NCBI GenBank assembly: GCA_949152475.1
Contig: OX424563.1
Span: 7,785,001 to 7,849,000, forward strand
DNA: 64,000 nt
Source: Terebella lapidaria
Taxonomy: Eukaryota > Annelida > Polychaeta > Terebellida > Terebellidae
Reading direction: 5' to 3'
Notes under the pieces: generated by a model
Told to the model about the DNA's origin: nothing
Seen by the model: only the letters and a program-made list of their open reading frames with translations
Database searches by the model: none
Position numbers and translations under genes: made by a program
In this document: positions 1 through 27,302 of the stretch, one piece after another
How positions within the stretch are numbered: the stretch's first letter is position 1
Layout of the letters: each line of letters opens with the position of its first letter

Positions 1-1705
1 GTACGCGAAATGAGCCCCCTCTCCCCGACCTATCCCCCCCCCTCCCGTGATTGCCCAAGACGTCGATCCAAGTCGACTTAAATGAAAGCTGGTCTGGGAA
101 AAAATCGGGTGGTCTACCCAAATGTCTGATATGTTTTCCTGCATGAATAGCGATCTAAACAATCTGATCGCAATCATTTACCGATGCGCTCTAGAAATAG
201 TGGCCTCTTCGATTGGTAATACATGTATATATTCTGGAAGAGGTAGATGCCTACCAAGGAGACGGAAGATGGTTTTGAATCGAATGTGTGAATTTTCAGC
301 AGTGAATTGAAATTAGAAAATGATGTGATATGGCGTAAATATTCATCAAACTCTACAACTTTCCAAATGGTATTGACTCTGCGCATAATATATACATTCT
401 GTGATAACAAGGTACAACTGATGACTGGTACATTCCCATATTTCGAGCCGTCTTCCGTTCGAATCGAAGGGAAAATTTTGGTGAACTGGAATAGAAAGAG
501 GCGAATCGAAGAGGCCCTTAGATCCATCTCGAGAGATATGTGTGCCTCTCCTGCAAACATCACCTTCTCTCTCTGTTCTCCCCCGCCCCCACCTCCCCTA
601 TCCAAACATTGCCTCAGATTGCCGGTAGAATCTGACATGTTTCATCGTGGATTGTTTATGTGATGAAATAGGAATTCCTCAAGCTCCTATTTTGGTCTTT
701 CGCACGATCGTACACAAACCAAGAGCGTTGAATAGTTGGAACAAATTCTTTATTCAGGCACGACAGATATCAGCAGGGCGCGTATGATGAAATGGCACGA
801 TCACGGCTATTCACGTATGCCGCTACTAGTCCGTTATCCAAAAGACCAAGTCCTTTACACTATCCTGGGTCGCCAGCGTTGAATTCAGTCCTGAGATTAT
901 CCTTTGGATTGACTAGTCCTCTCCTGAGAATGTCTCACACGTCCATCACTGTGGATGTCTCCTAACTAACTAACCTAGGTCTTTGTCTAAGTGCATGTAT
1001 GTTCCCTCCAAAACGGGGTGCATGTCTAAAAATAGTCTTTGAGTACAGGGTGAAGGTCGTGTGGTGGTGTGATAGGTGTGGCTTGTACTGTGATTGGCTG
1101 GGTGTCATGTGAATCGCACGTGATCATCTGAGTCCTGTCTGAGGTGTGGTTTTATTGTACATGTATATGGCGTGCGTGGTTGTGTGTGGTCGTCATGGAG
1201 AGTGTGGAAAGTGCATATGTACTGAAGTGCGGGGGGAAGGGTCCGGGCCGAGAGGTGTGGAACACCCCTTCATATAGAGCGGCTGCATCAGACATACACT
1301 GGAAAAGAAACTATGCTATTATTCCGCCGTGTACCATTATTTTGAAAATGAAAGTAGATGGAATTAGTACCTTAATGATGGTATTACTACGTGTTAATTC
1401 ATTTAATATTAGGCCAAAAGTTTCAACAAGCAAATCCTGGCTCAGTTGGCAAAATATCAAAGTTACAGCTATAAACATATGGGTCATATCTGTGCCAAAT
1501 AACATACAGTATTTTATATAGTTCTGTGCAAAACATTGTCAAAGCTCTTTCTTTGAGGCCATGGCCCTTGTTTAACTTTGGATATGAGAAATTATAATTT
1601 TTGCATACATGTATTGGTATAGAAATTTGTGATTGTCATAAAAACTCAAGATATGTAACAAAATTTGCGAATTCATGACAATACACAATATTACTATAGC
1701 AGATG
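1..1705. other. Intergenic DNA with no recognised gene
   Basis: No exon, RNA gene or intact transposon was recognised here. The open frames present are short and show no family resemblance. Composition is mixed, with a pyrimidine-rich patch near 578-600. The region lies upstream of the repeat-rich segment that precedes the receptor kinase gene. Confidence 0.5.
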
Positions 1706-1796
1706 CGGTATTTGACTTTCACCGTGGTGATCTAACCCCCCCCCCCCCTCCCCCCTCATTGGCTAGATAAGCCCCTAGTACCTACTCAAATATACC
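1706..1796 (+). repeat. Dispersed repeat, family A (copy 1)
   Basis: The words GCGGTATTTGACTTTCACC, GGTGATCTAACCCCC, ATTGGCTAGA, GCCCCTAG and ACTCAAATATA occur in the same order here, at about 47633-47715 (same strand) and at about 63256-63340 (opposite strand). This copy has an expanded C tract in the middle. No coding capacity is visible. It is probably a short non-autonomous transposon or a fragment of one. Confidence 0.7.
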
Positions 1797-1939
1797 AATA
1801 CGGACGGCAAACGGGTGCGAAATGGAGTCGGAGAAACAGGACTAGAATAAAAGCCACCCTTCTTTTAAGTGTATCCTCCTAAATTACAAACCCCCATTTA
1901 TATCTCCACCCCCAAAAAATAGTATCGCCCCTTTTCAGT

Positions 1940-2531
1940 GTGACAGTACACCCGGGATACACCCGGGATAAAATTGCCCACGACATTGTACATGTGCTCC
2001 CTGTCTACAAACCAGCACATAGTGCAGAGACTGCACTACTGCTAATCCGGATCAAATCGGATATATTAGTAGGCCGAATCCTAGACCAAGATTACGGTGT
2101 ATTCATTGTGCTCATGGACCTTGGTGCGGCGCCTGATGCCATAGACCATCCAACTCTCTTTGAGAGATTGGAAGAAGACCTCAATATTCGGGGGCAAGCA
2201 CTCAGCTGGATCCGGTCTTACCTTAACGATAGACGACAAGTGGTCAGAGTCAAAGATGCTTTGTCAAAGTGTATGGATGGGAGTGCCTCAATGATCGGTC
2301 CTAGGACCACTCTTGTTTCTTATCCATATCCAGCCAATCGAGTCAATCATCGAAAGCTTCCATTTAAATCTCGTCATGGATAATACTGATGACACTCAAC
2401 TTTACTGCATGGTTGAAAATATGTCGAAAAAGAAAGAAAAAACAATCCCCACACGCAGACCGGCGATTCAATGGAAACAAAATTTATACACATCACAGGG
2501 GTGCATATGTGCAGTATTATGCATCAACTAG
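1940..2531 (+). pseudogene. Broken non-LTR reverse transcriptase fragment (CR1/L2-like)
   Basis: Two overlapping frames carry consecutive pieces of one reverse transcriptase domain. The first (1940 to about 2300) has a His-Ser-Ala-Glu-Thr-Ala-Leu block, a decayed LxDLSAAFDxIDHPTLFERLE motif (here DLGAAPDAIDHPTLFERLE) and WIRSYLNDRRQVVRV, as in CR1, L2 and Jockey elements. Near 2295 the match moves to another frame, where the remnant of the catalytic box reads NTDDTQLY in place of YADDTQLY. The frameshift and the damaged box mark it as dead. No 5' endonuclease or 3' tail was found. Clade assignment is inference. Confidence 0.8.
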
Positions 2532-2765
2532 AAAAAAAGATACTTAATAGATCTTGAGAAAACGACCGTCAAAGTCAAACCGCCATTTTGGAAAAATGAG
2601 AAAGTAAAAAAAACTTAAAAACTACCTCCCTTTTGAAATATTTTTAGGCATTTTTGTACAAAATTTCAGAACGATTCGATCGTAAAATTTTAAAGATAAA
2701 AATGTAGACAGACGACGGACGCAAGACCATGGTAATAGGTTATACGACCATAGGTCTGGTGTAAC

Positions 2766-3310
2766 GTTTGACACCCTCTATCTAGGGCGCAAGCGCCCTG
2801 CACTGTAGCACGGGACCACGGCGGGTGCACTTATTACTAAGCTATAACCAGGTAACAATTCGCCGAACAAGTCTGGCCGTCATACATTACTCAGACATTG
2901 CATCATCACTGTAATGTAGCCCGATGTGACGAGCCTGGAACGTCATGGGCGTGGCGCCTGGAACCCGCGCACATGGGCGTGTTGGCCGGCCTCACTGACA
3001 GCACTGACGCGGGGATATGGACAGCCCGACGGTCTGCCTGTGTCGCACCATCCCAGGGCGAGAGACTACCGTTCCATGGGGCGTGCACCCCTGGATCAAA
3101 GTAGATCCCCTCCTGAGCCCCCAATTGGAAATTGCCCCTGGGGTCCTCGCAGACCCGCTTAGCCAGGAAAAGGGGACGAGGAGCACTTGGCTGTGATCGC
3201 CGTCGTTCTCTCGCCTTGATTGCTCTGAGACAACTCCGAGTAAGCAAGACGGGCTGCTAGCTTATATAGCAGGCAGCTCACGAGAGCGAGGGCTGACGTG
3301 AGATCGACCA
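2766..3310 (+). repeat. Dispersed TATA-containing repeat, family B (copy 1), possibly a solo LTR
   Basis: The segment starts GTTTGACACCC and shares ordered blocks with the reverse complement of about 42340-42755 and with about 55299-55700. Shared blocks include CTAGGGCGCAAG, AACCAGGTAACA, GGCCGTCATACAT, a TGTCGCACCATCCCAGGG box and CCCCCAATTGGAAATTG. At 3258-3266 there is a TATA-box-like GCTTATATAGC, as expected of an LTR or a promoter-bearing element. It is GC-richer than its surroundings and has no supported ORF. It could be a solo LTR or a SINE-like element; no target duplication was established. Confidence 0.6.
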
Positions 3311-3587
3311 TTGTTACAGTTCAGTGGAAAGAGTATTTACAGTGTGTCGTTTGGCGACGCACGGACTTCGAACTTGAAGCAGCCAAAACAAGAATAGTGT
3401 GTGAAAAGCCAAAATCCTATCGCATTTTTTGGGCAAAGTCGCCGCATCTGGTAATCTTAACAAAAGTCCAGGCAGTGCCAGTAATCAACTATTGATTCCC
3501 AGCGAATGAATGATCTATTGTAAATGAAGTCATCTATTGTTATGCATGTAATCATGGTCTCAACAAATACCATTGAGCCTATAGCTA

Positions 3588-3857
3588 TACCGTATTGGTC
3601 CTAATAGTGGCACGCGCCCTAATAGTAGAGCGCCTCCTCCCCTCCCCCTATTTTCCCCCAAAAATGTTCAATTTTTGTAACCTCAGAATTCACGTCCTAT
3701 CTTTCTAATGAAATCTTGAAGAGTTCCAATCCACACATTTATATTATTTCAACCATAACAAAGGGGATTTAAGGCTATAGGTATATTACTCAGTGTTTTT
3801 TTTCTCTTAAATTTGAGTTTGAATTCATTTTTGCGGGTGCTATTAGAACCAATGTAT
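3588..3857. mobile_element. MITE, family C (short copy)
   Basis: The left end TACCGTATTGGTCCTAATAGTGGCAC-type sequence is answered at the right end by GGTGCTATTAGAACCAATGTA, its inverted complement. The interior (about 3600-3840) is homologous to about 36135-36360, where a longer copy lies. A decayed partial copy is at about 10211-10300, in a GRK intron. No coding capacity is seen, so it is non-autonomous. Confidence 0.75.
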
Positions 3858-4439
3858 GTGTAGGCCTACAGTATGTTATTTTTGGCAGCATAATTGCATC
3901 ATGCGATCAACTCGATCAAAACTTGATTCCGTGAAACAAACTTTTTTTTAGATAATCAAGTGGATGTCTTATAGAGTCTATCTTAATTGGTTTCAGTTTA
4001 TGAAAGTAACTGACATTCACCAGTTGTTGCGTTCGACCTCGCTGGAAAAGTCCATTAGATCATAATGCACCAATAGGCCCTAATAATAGATAATGCATCA
4101 TGAAAGTATCATAACACATGCATGTATAATATATATAGCTGCAAACCGTGCATTATCGAGTTTGGGAAATTGAAACCTGTCACTGGCTTCTCATAATCAT
4201 TTGGGAAACATTATTGAAATGATAAGAAAGTGAACGAAGAGAAAAAATACAGAAAACTGCATATTGATAATGAATGATCTAAATGGAAACCGAGAACCAA
4301 ACGAACTAAGCCATGGATATTTTTTTTTACATGACCTTGATTTTTTCACGTATGTGTATAATAGTGTCTAATTAATATATTTTCAATTGCCATTAATAAA
4401 ATATATCAGTTGTAGCTTGTGTTGAGACAGTGTTCCTGA
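3858..4439. other. AT-rich intergenic DNA upstream of the receptor kinase
   Basis: No gene or repeat boundary was recognised. The stretch is AT-rich with short A and T runs and separates the family C MITE from the probable promoter of the receptor kinase. Confidence 0.5.
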
Positions 4440-4616
4440 CCTCAGGTGCAGTGACGTCACCAAGTATTTTCCACCAATCAGCTTTCCTAAATTAATCTGT
4501 GCTTACCAGGGCAATGCGGCCATATTGGATTATACCACACCCAAGGACCGAAATTGTTATCAAAATATAAGGGGGTTCCAATCCATCCTAGCATTGTCTA
4601 GGGCCAATCTGGATAA
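4440..4616 (+). promoter_or_regulatory. Probable proximal promoter and 5'UTR of the receptor kinase
   Basis: A perfect palindromic cAMP-response element, TGACGTCA, is at 4452-4459 and a CCAAT box (ACCAATCAGC) at 4473-4482. Both lie about 140-165 bases upstream of the initiating ATG at 4617. No TATA box is evident. Placement just ahead of coding exon 1 supports a promoter role; the transcription start is not visible. Confidence 0.5.
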
Positions 4617-20837
<16,221 letters not shown>

Positions 20838-22359
20838 AACCCAATTGACTAACCTTCAACTGTGCGTGCATTTCGTTTTCTTCATCTTACTCACATTGCT
20901 AACTTTATTGTGCACATTTCATGATTTGTCGATTGTCTACATACAATATTATAAAAGCTAGTTTATTTATCGTATGTGTTAGGAATTTCACCTGGTATCT
21001 CTTTCACATAAGTATTCCTACTTTCATACATGAAAGTGTAATGATTTTATCTGGTTCGCCTTTTCAGAATCGGGATCTACATTGAGGCCAAATCTAGTCC
21101 CTATGGAATCTGTTGTCATGCCACCAGTCCCGGTGGAGGATGATCATAGCAACCAAGCTTGGTTACCATGGTACCGCCGCTCCACCGTTCTGTATTGTTC
21201 ATTAGTCAGTGAAGCCACGAAGGTGTTCAGCGGGTGAGCAGCTTGTGAACTGACCCGTACAAAATGTATTATTCACTAACTGGCAGGGAGCATCAAGATT
21301 CACTGGCAGTGGATACCGAATCAAACAAAACAAGAACAAGAACTCTCTTTGTGTAGCGCACATGACAGCTGAGCCAGTCGTCGGTCGCGTACGTTGCACG
21401 TAGCGTGACCCGTACTCAACTTGCTGTGTTTGTGCCCGAATTGAATGTTGACGTCTTTGTTCTGTTTTCTCCGAGTTCTGGCTTTGCCGCTCGGGTGTTT
21501 TCACTGTCAATCATCGAGAGAATGTGTATAGAACCAAGAACGGACTTGGGACTTGTCTCGGAAGAGACATCACGAGCGGATTTCTGAGAAGTTGTATGCA
21601 AGCGAGCCAGTGCAGCCGACATATTGGTGTACTGAGACTTGGTATATCAGAGAGGTCTGCCGCAAGATGTCCACACGTAACACTACCAAACCTCTCATAT
21701 CGAACTCGACAAGATACGACCGCAGTGAACCAATCAGGACTGACAAATTGTATCCAGTTGAACGAAATCTGCAATGTACCTTTATGATGCTAGTCGAAAA
21801 ACATGGGAAACCTAATCTTTGTTCTACATGTATCTCATGAAAGGGTAATATGTAGTCAGCCTTGCTGCTTTTATGCTAATATTGCTGATAGCGGATGCAG
21901 TTGTGTGAGATTTGACCACTTAAAATGTTCACCCAACAGAAAAACAAAACTAAAGGTGTTGTGCTGCATTATACAAAGTCATTTCCCATCATAATACATG
22001 TATAATGTGTTTACATTGTGTCATTCTCTGACATACTGCAATACAAATTTAGGCCCGGGTAGGATATGTTGCTTCTATATATACAGTATAATTAAAAAGA
22101 TGCCAGTGGATTAAATGGCATGTTTTGGCAAGTGATACTTACAGGCAGCATACCCTATCTGGGCTACACGTAGATGGATGATACCGTAAAAGCCAGTTCT
22201 GCTTATGTGAGATATCTATTACTTTCTCCGCTTGCCCACAGCATCATAGTATTAACGTGAGCGTGTGAGAAAGTTTGTTCAAGTGCTGAGGTGCCATTTT
22301 GTAGTTCACTTTTCTGGAGAGCAGAAAAAAAGTATTTATTTAAAAACTAATGCAGCATG
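20838..22359 (+). other. GRK 3' flank / probable 3'UTR, then intergenic DNA
   Basis: The region follows the GRK stop codon. A possible alternative last exon begins at 21068 after a TTTTCAG acceptor and would end at a TGA at 21083-21085. No strong AATAAA signal was found; ATTAAA occurs near 22090. Other open frames (about 21200-21850) overlap one another on both strands and look like chance. Confidence 0.4.
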
Positions 22360-22378
22360 TATTTATTGCCATACCACT

Positions 22379-22587
22379 ACCTCTATAATAAACTCTTTGG
22401 GTAATCTTACCTTGGCATTCAAAGAAGAGGAGAGAGAAATGAATGTCACAAGAATTTTCTCAAAATTCCTGACATCCATCTCGAACTCGAAATTGAAGGA
22501 AATTACTCTCCCACATCTCAGATTCCCCGCGGTGTAGATGTGACGTCACACCGGTCATATGATTGACCTTAACCGCCATTAATTTGC
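22379..22587 (+). repeat. Left inverted terminal repeat of the DIRS element
   Basis: About 209 bases that match, apparently without differences, the reverse complement of 28675-28883. It contains a CRE-like TGACGTCA (22541-22548), which could contribute to promoter activity. Outside it, 22360-22378 is the left-specific extension. Confidence 0.93.
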
Positions 22588-22834
22588 TCCTCCATTGTTG
22601 GATGTGCAGCAAGTCTTGCTTTCGGCATTCAAAGTCGAATTTCTTCACGTCTACGATCGTCTTTAGGCTGTTCTTTGCACAGCTTTTTCTTCAGTAGATC
22701 GTTCTTTCGTTGTTAGACTAGCTTAGAGTTAGTGATTTGCGATTTTTTTGGGAGGAAATGGTAAAGCCTCCCCAGGCCCCTTTCCTTCCCCCATTATCGC
22801 CCGTTTGTACTTCGATGTTTGATATGTTTCAGAT

Positions 22835-25800
22835 ATGAAGTGCATCGTTTGCAAACACTACCTTCCTAAGTGGGAGGCTCATAACGCCTGCTGGCAGTGT
22901 AGGGACACTGTTTATTGCCGTCCTTCAGCCACCTGTGAGTTATGCGCGGATTGGTCCATCGACGAGTGGAAACTCTGTCTTCAAGGCTTACGGGAGATTC
23001 AGGCCCGCAGGTTTGCTGGTTGCCCTACTCCCCCTTCCCCGTCAGATTCTGATAGCGCCAGGCCGCGTCCCAAGGCGTCTGAGGAACGCAAGCGGCGTTT
23101 AGATTTGCAGTTAACCAATGCTGTTTGTGCTGTAAGTTTTGATTTATCATTGTCATTTTCTTTCAGCCAGGTACGGGTCCCGGGAGCCGCGCGTTCGGCT
23201 CTCGGCACCCTAACTTCCCCACAACCTACGGGTTTGTGTGGCTCACTTTTGGCTCCCTCTCTACTGGCCCCTCGTTCTCATGCTTCTCTGGCTGAACGAC
23301 CTGGGTTTCAGTGTCCGAGTGTGGTTTCGGGGTCTGCCGGTTCCGTCGGGCTCACGACGGTTCCCTGCGCCCGGGATCCCTCTGGACAGAGAGTGTTGTT
23401 TCCCCCTCCGGGTCGGGCACCTGCCCCCGGAGCTGGGTTTCAACCCCATAGCCAGGGCGGATTTCGGTCCGGGCCCGTGTCGCCAGTGATACGGCCGCCG
23501 GCACCCGATTTCCCGTCGGTTACTGGACCCCAGGCCGTGGCTACCGGAGCCGTGGCCAGTAGGGGCCGGGAGCCAAGGGCCATGAGCCGTCCAAACCCAT
23601 GGGTTCCTGGAGTTTCCATGTCTCCACGGTTTCCAGAGTTTCCTTTTTCTGATTCGCCCTGTGTGTTTCAGATCGCCGAGGATATCAAGGACGATTCCCC
23701 TCTTACGGCCCTGCCCTCCGGTTTCGTCGCCTCTAGCCAGGGTATGTTGTCCTTCGCCCAGTTGGCGGACCAAGGGTCTTCCCGTGCGTCGGAGCCGTCC
23801 GGTGTTCCTGTCCAGGGGAGCTCTTCCACGACGTCAGAGCAGCGCCTTAGGGGCGAGCTTCAGTCTTTTCGGGAAGAGATGTTAGGCCAGTGGCAGCAGT
23901 TTCTGGCGAGGTTCACGCCTCCACAGCCGCCACCGCCCCCGTCTTCCCCTCTGCTTAGGGAAGAGCCGTCTTCAGATGAGGAACCTTCCCTACAGGTCTC
24001 TCAGTCGGCTGACCAGCCGTTACCTGGCCCGTCAGGCCTCACGCTTCCGCGAAAGCGTAAGGCGGACCCGGACCAGGAGGCGGACCAGCCCGAGTCCGAC
24101 GACCCTCTCTCTTGGGGGGAGAAGTTGGATTTTGTGAAGAGGGTCCTCCCGGGTTTGTGGCCCGAAGAGCATGCTCCGGCCCCAGTCAAGAAGGTGGCTC
24201 GTTCGATGATCTCTTCTGAGATAGAGCACCCCCGGCCGTCGAAGGACGCCTTACGGTTCCCTCTGTCACAGGGAGTTCGCGGCTCCATGCAGGAGCGCAT
24301 GGACGAGACCATCAGGTCCAACAAGTCGGCGATTGGCGCGTATCCTGCTCGCCCGTCTGTCAACGACTACTATACGTCGTCGGAGTTGGACGACAAGCCT
24401 ACAGCTTTGAGGAGGCATCACCCCCATTACGCCTTTTTCAAGGAGCCTAAGGCCGTGGAGATCCCATGGGCGGCCTTGGCGGAGCTGCAGCACACGTTTC
24501 GAGTGGGGCTGGCCACGGATTCGGCCATGGACTGGCTGTCGATGGCTACGAGACGGGCCATTCTTCAGTGCCGTGACCAGGTCCTGGACAACCCTGACGT
24601 CGACCGGGATGATTTGGCAGAAGCCTTATTGAGCTGCGCTTCATTGGTCACCTCCATTGGCAAAGGTGTGGGTGACAAGGTGGCCCTGGACTCCCACTCA
24701 CTCTGGGTGTCCGAGTTGTGGCGGCGTGACGCCTTCCTCTCATCCCTCAAGTTCGAGGTTCCGGACCAGCTCATGACAGACATGAGAGTTCTCCACCCCG
24801 TTATCCCCTCTTCCGGAGCCCCTACTTCACTTCTACTCCCTGACCGTTCTGCGGAGTTGCGGGAGGTGAAGAAGGAGGCCGACGAGAAGGCCGCGAAGTC
24901 CTCTACTTCCAATGCCCTCCTGAGCCAGTCGAAGTCTCTGGAACGCCTCACACAACAGATGGTTTCGGCCTTTAAGAAGCCCCAGTCTGCAGTTCAGCAG
25001 TCTCAGCCTCAGCAACAGCCGACTCGTGGCCGTGGTAGAGCGAGAGGCAGGGCCTCAGGGTTGCCCTTTCGCGGGGCCTCTGCCGGCAGCACCCGAGGAG
25101 ACCGTGGTCGTGGCCGAGGCCGAGGACGCGGAGAGGCTCCCAAGCCCGCAGGGGAAAAGAAACCGGGTACGTATAGCTTCGGATTCCGGGCCGGATCCTT
25201 TGCTCGAGTGTCGAGAAGAGCTGCATGGTCAGCTCGTTTCGGTCGATATTCCTTCCTCAGACGAGCCCGTAGGAGCTCGTTTAATTCTGTTTTGGAAAGA
25301 GTGGGAGCGGCTCGGGGCTTGCCCCTGGGTCGTCTCGACGCTCCGTCGAGGATTCGGCCTGAAATTCGAGAAATTGCCACCGTTATCGCCCGTCCCAAGG
25401 GGTTTCACTCTTCCAAACGATCCAGAACGCCGCCGTGTTCTCCACGAGGAGATAACGGCGATGATCGAGAAACAAGCGATAGAACCTGCTCCCGGGGACA
25501 CTCCCGGGTTCTACAGCGTGTTGTTTGTGGTTCCCAAAGCGTCGGGGGGTTGGAGACCAGTGATAGATCTTTCTCCGTTGAACAAGTTCTTAATAGTGCC
25601 GACGTTTTCCATGGAAACGCCGGAGCAAGTTCGTTCAGTCATGCCTCGCGATTCGTGGGTGGTAACGATCGATCTCAAAGATGCCTATTTCCATATTCCA
25701 ATGAAACCTGCAGTTCGCAAATACCTGAGATTTCTCTATCTCGGCCGCGTATGGCAGTTTCGGGCGCTCCCGTTCGGATTATCGACAGCGCCGTGGATTT

Positions 25801-27138
25801 TCACCATGGTGGCTCGGGAAGTCCAGATTCTCGCCCACAAGCGGGGGATTTTTATCCACCAATATCTCGACGATTGGCTAATCCGGCACCATTGTCGCGA
25901 AACGCTGATCGTCCAAGCACAGTTTGTGGTAAATCTATGCTCACGGATGGGGTTCAAAATCAACCAAAAAAAGTCCGACTTGTCACCGCGTCGAGACTTC
26001 GTCTTCTTGGGGTATCGTTATCAGACTACCTCAGAGACTGTGTTGCCGACGCTGGATCGTCAGTCAAAATTATCCGTGCTGTCAGAAGGCTTCCTTCGTC
26101 GCATTCCACAGACGGCCAGACGCTGGCAGTCCCTTCTCGGGATGCTGGCGTCCACGGAAAAGTTAGTTCCGTTGGGCCGCCTGCACATGCGGCCTATTCA
26201 GCGGCATCTACACTCTCAATGGTCCCAGGTCACGGGAGACAGATCCCAGCTCGTGCAGGTCTCTCCGGAAGTCGTTTCCCATCTGCAATGGTGGCTGGAT
26301 CCCGTCAATCTGCTCCGAGGGTCGTCATTCCGCCGGCCGCTTCCATCCAGGCACGTATTTACGGATGCCAGTATGGACGGCTGGGGCGCTCACTGGGACG
26401 ACAGCGAGGTCTCGGGCACCTGGTCTTCGTCTCAGCAGGAATGGCACATAAACCTGTTGGAACTGGAGGCTGTGTTCTTGGCTCTCAGGCATTGGGAAAC
26501 ACATTTCCTCAATCAGGCTGTGTTGGTGGCCACCGACAACTCCACCGTTGTCGCTTACATCAACAAGCAGGGCGGTACGAAGTCCCAGTCGCTGTGCCAG
26601 GCCGCTATCGACCTCCTGCTCTGGTGTCACGACCGGGGTATTTCGCTTTTCGCGAGGCATATCCCTGGTCATATGAATGTTTGGGCGGACCGCCTCTCCC
26701 GGAGGGGCCAGGTCCAGGCCATGGAGTGGAGTCTTGCCCCCAGGGTATTCCAATCTCTCTGCGGCCTATGGGGCACGCCGATGGTCGATTTGTTTGCGAC
26801 CCGGTGGAACCACAAACTTCCTTCGTTTGTGTCTCCCATTCCCGATCCCACGGCCATGTCAGTGGATGCGATGTCGACGTCCTGGGAGGGCATGTACGCG
26901 TATGCTTACCCCCCAGCGGTGTTGTTGGACAAGGTGATCGCCAAGTTTCGGACTCACCAGTGTCGCCTCCTGCTGATTGCTCCGTGTCTACCGCAGAGGT
27001 CGTGGTTCCCGGACCTTCTGGAGTTGATAGTAGACTTCCCTCGTCAGCTTCCGGATCGGTGGGACCTCCTCAAACAACCTCGCTCCAGCATGTTTCATCA
27101 GGCTCCCGCAAGTCTGAAGCTTCATGCCTGGATATTGT
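22835..27138 (+). CDS. DIRS gag-like protein (N-terminal part of a 1785-codon frame)
   Basis: The ATG at 22835 opens a frame running uninterrupted to 28192. Its first part is a plausible DIRS gag. It has a Cys/His-rich N-terminus (CIVCKHYLPKWEAHNACWQC and further CxxC pairs, residues 3-37), a long Pro/Ser-rich middle, and an Arg-Gly box (RGRGRARGRA and RGRGRGRGRG, about residues 730-765) likely to bind RNA. Beyond about 25160 the same frame overlaps the RT gene read in another frame, and its translation there (Arg/Ser-rich) resembles no known domain. Where the gag product ends is therefore unknown. The frame later re-enters real coding sequence as the recombinase. Confidence 0.75.
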
Positions 27139-27302
27139 CGAGCGATGTTTCCGAAAGAAGGGATTTTCAAGGGAGGTGTCCGCTAGGATCGCCCGATCAA
27201 ATCGAAAATCTTCTTTGGCAGTCTACCAATCGAAGTGGACTTCCTTCTGTGCTTGGTGTCGTCGCCGGAAGGTTAGTCCTTTCAGAGTCGATGCTCCCCT
27301 AA
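25026..27302 (+). CDS. DIRS reverse transcriptase / RNase H / methyltransferase-like polyprotein
   Basis: This frame differs from gag and overlaps it. Domains in order: reverse transcriptase with WRPVIDLSPLNKFL, VTIDLKDAYFHIPM, FRALPFGLSTAPWIFT and the catalytic box YLDDWLI; RNase H with FTDASMDGWGAHW, LLELEAVFLAL, ATDNSTVVAYINKQGG and ARHIPGHMNVWADRLSR; then a C-terminal region with VDLFATRWNHKLP, FPP-like YAYPPAVLL and LLIAPCLPQRSWFP, matching the DAM-methyltransferase-like region of DIRS1 elements. The true N-terminus is uncertain: the first about 80 codons overlap the gag Arg-Gly box and look like a shadow, so translation probably begins later or by frameshifting/splicing. No stop or damage is seen in the domains. 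Confidence 0.92.
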   Translation: MAVVEREAGPQGCPFAGPLPAAPEETVVVAEAEDAERLPSPQGKRNRVRIASDSGPDPLLECREELHGQLVSVDIPSSDEPVGARLILFWKEWERLGACPWVVSTLRRGFGLKFEKLPPLSPVPRGFTLPNDPERRRVLHEEITAMIEKQAIEPAPGDTPGFYSVLFVVPKASGGWRPVIDLSPLNKFLIVPTFSMETPEQVRSVMPRDSWVVTIDLKDAYFHIPMKPAVRKYLRFLYLGRVWQFRALPFGLSTAPWIFTMVAREVQILAHKRGIFIHQYLDDWLIRHHCRETLIVQAQFVVNLCSRMGFKINQKKSDLSPRRDFVFLGYRYQTTSETVLPTLDRQSKLSVLSEGFLRRIPQTARRWQSLLGMLASTEKLVPLGRLHMRPIQRHLHSQWSQVTGDRSQLVQVSPEVVSHLQWWLDPVNLLRGSSFRRPLPSRHVFTDASMDGWGAHWDDSEVSGTWSSSQQEWHINLLELEAVFLALRHWETHFLNQAVLVATDNSTVVAYINKQGGTKSQSLCQAAIDLLLWCHDRGISLFARHIPGHMNVWADRLSRRGQVQAMEWSLAPRVFQSLCGLWGTPMVDLFATRWNHKLPSFVSPIPDPTAMSVDAMSTSWEGMYAYAYPPAVLLDKVIAKFRTHQCRLLLIAPCLPQRSWFPDLLELIVDFPRQLPDRWDLLKQPRSSMFHQAPASLKLHAWILSSDVSERRDFQGRCPLGSPDQIENLLWQSTNRSGLPSVLGVVAGRLVLSESMLP

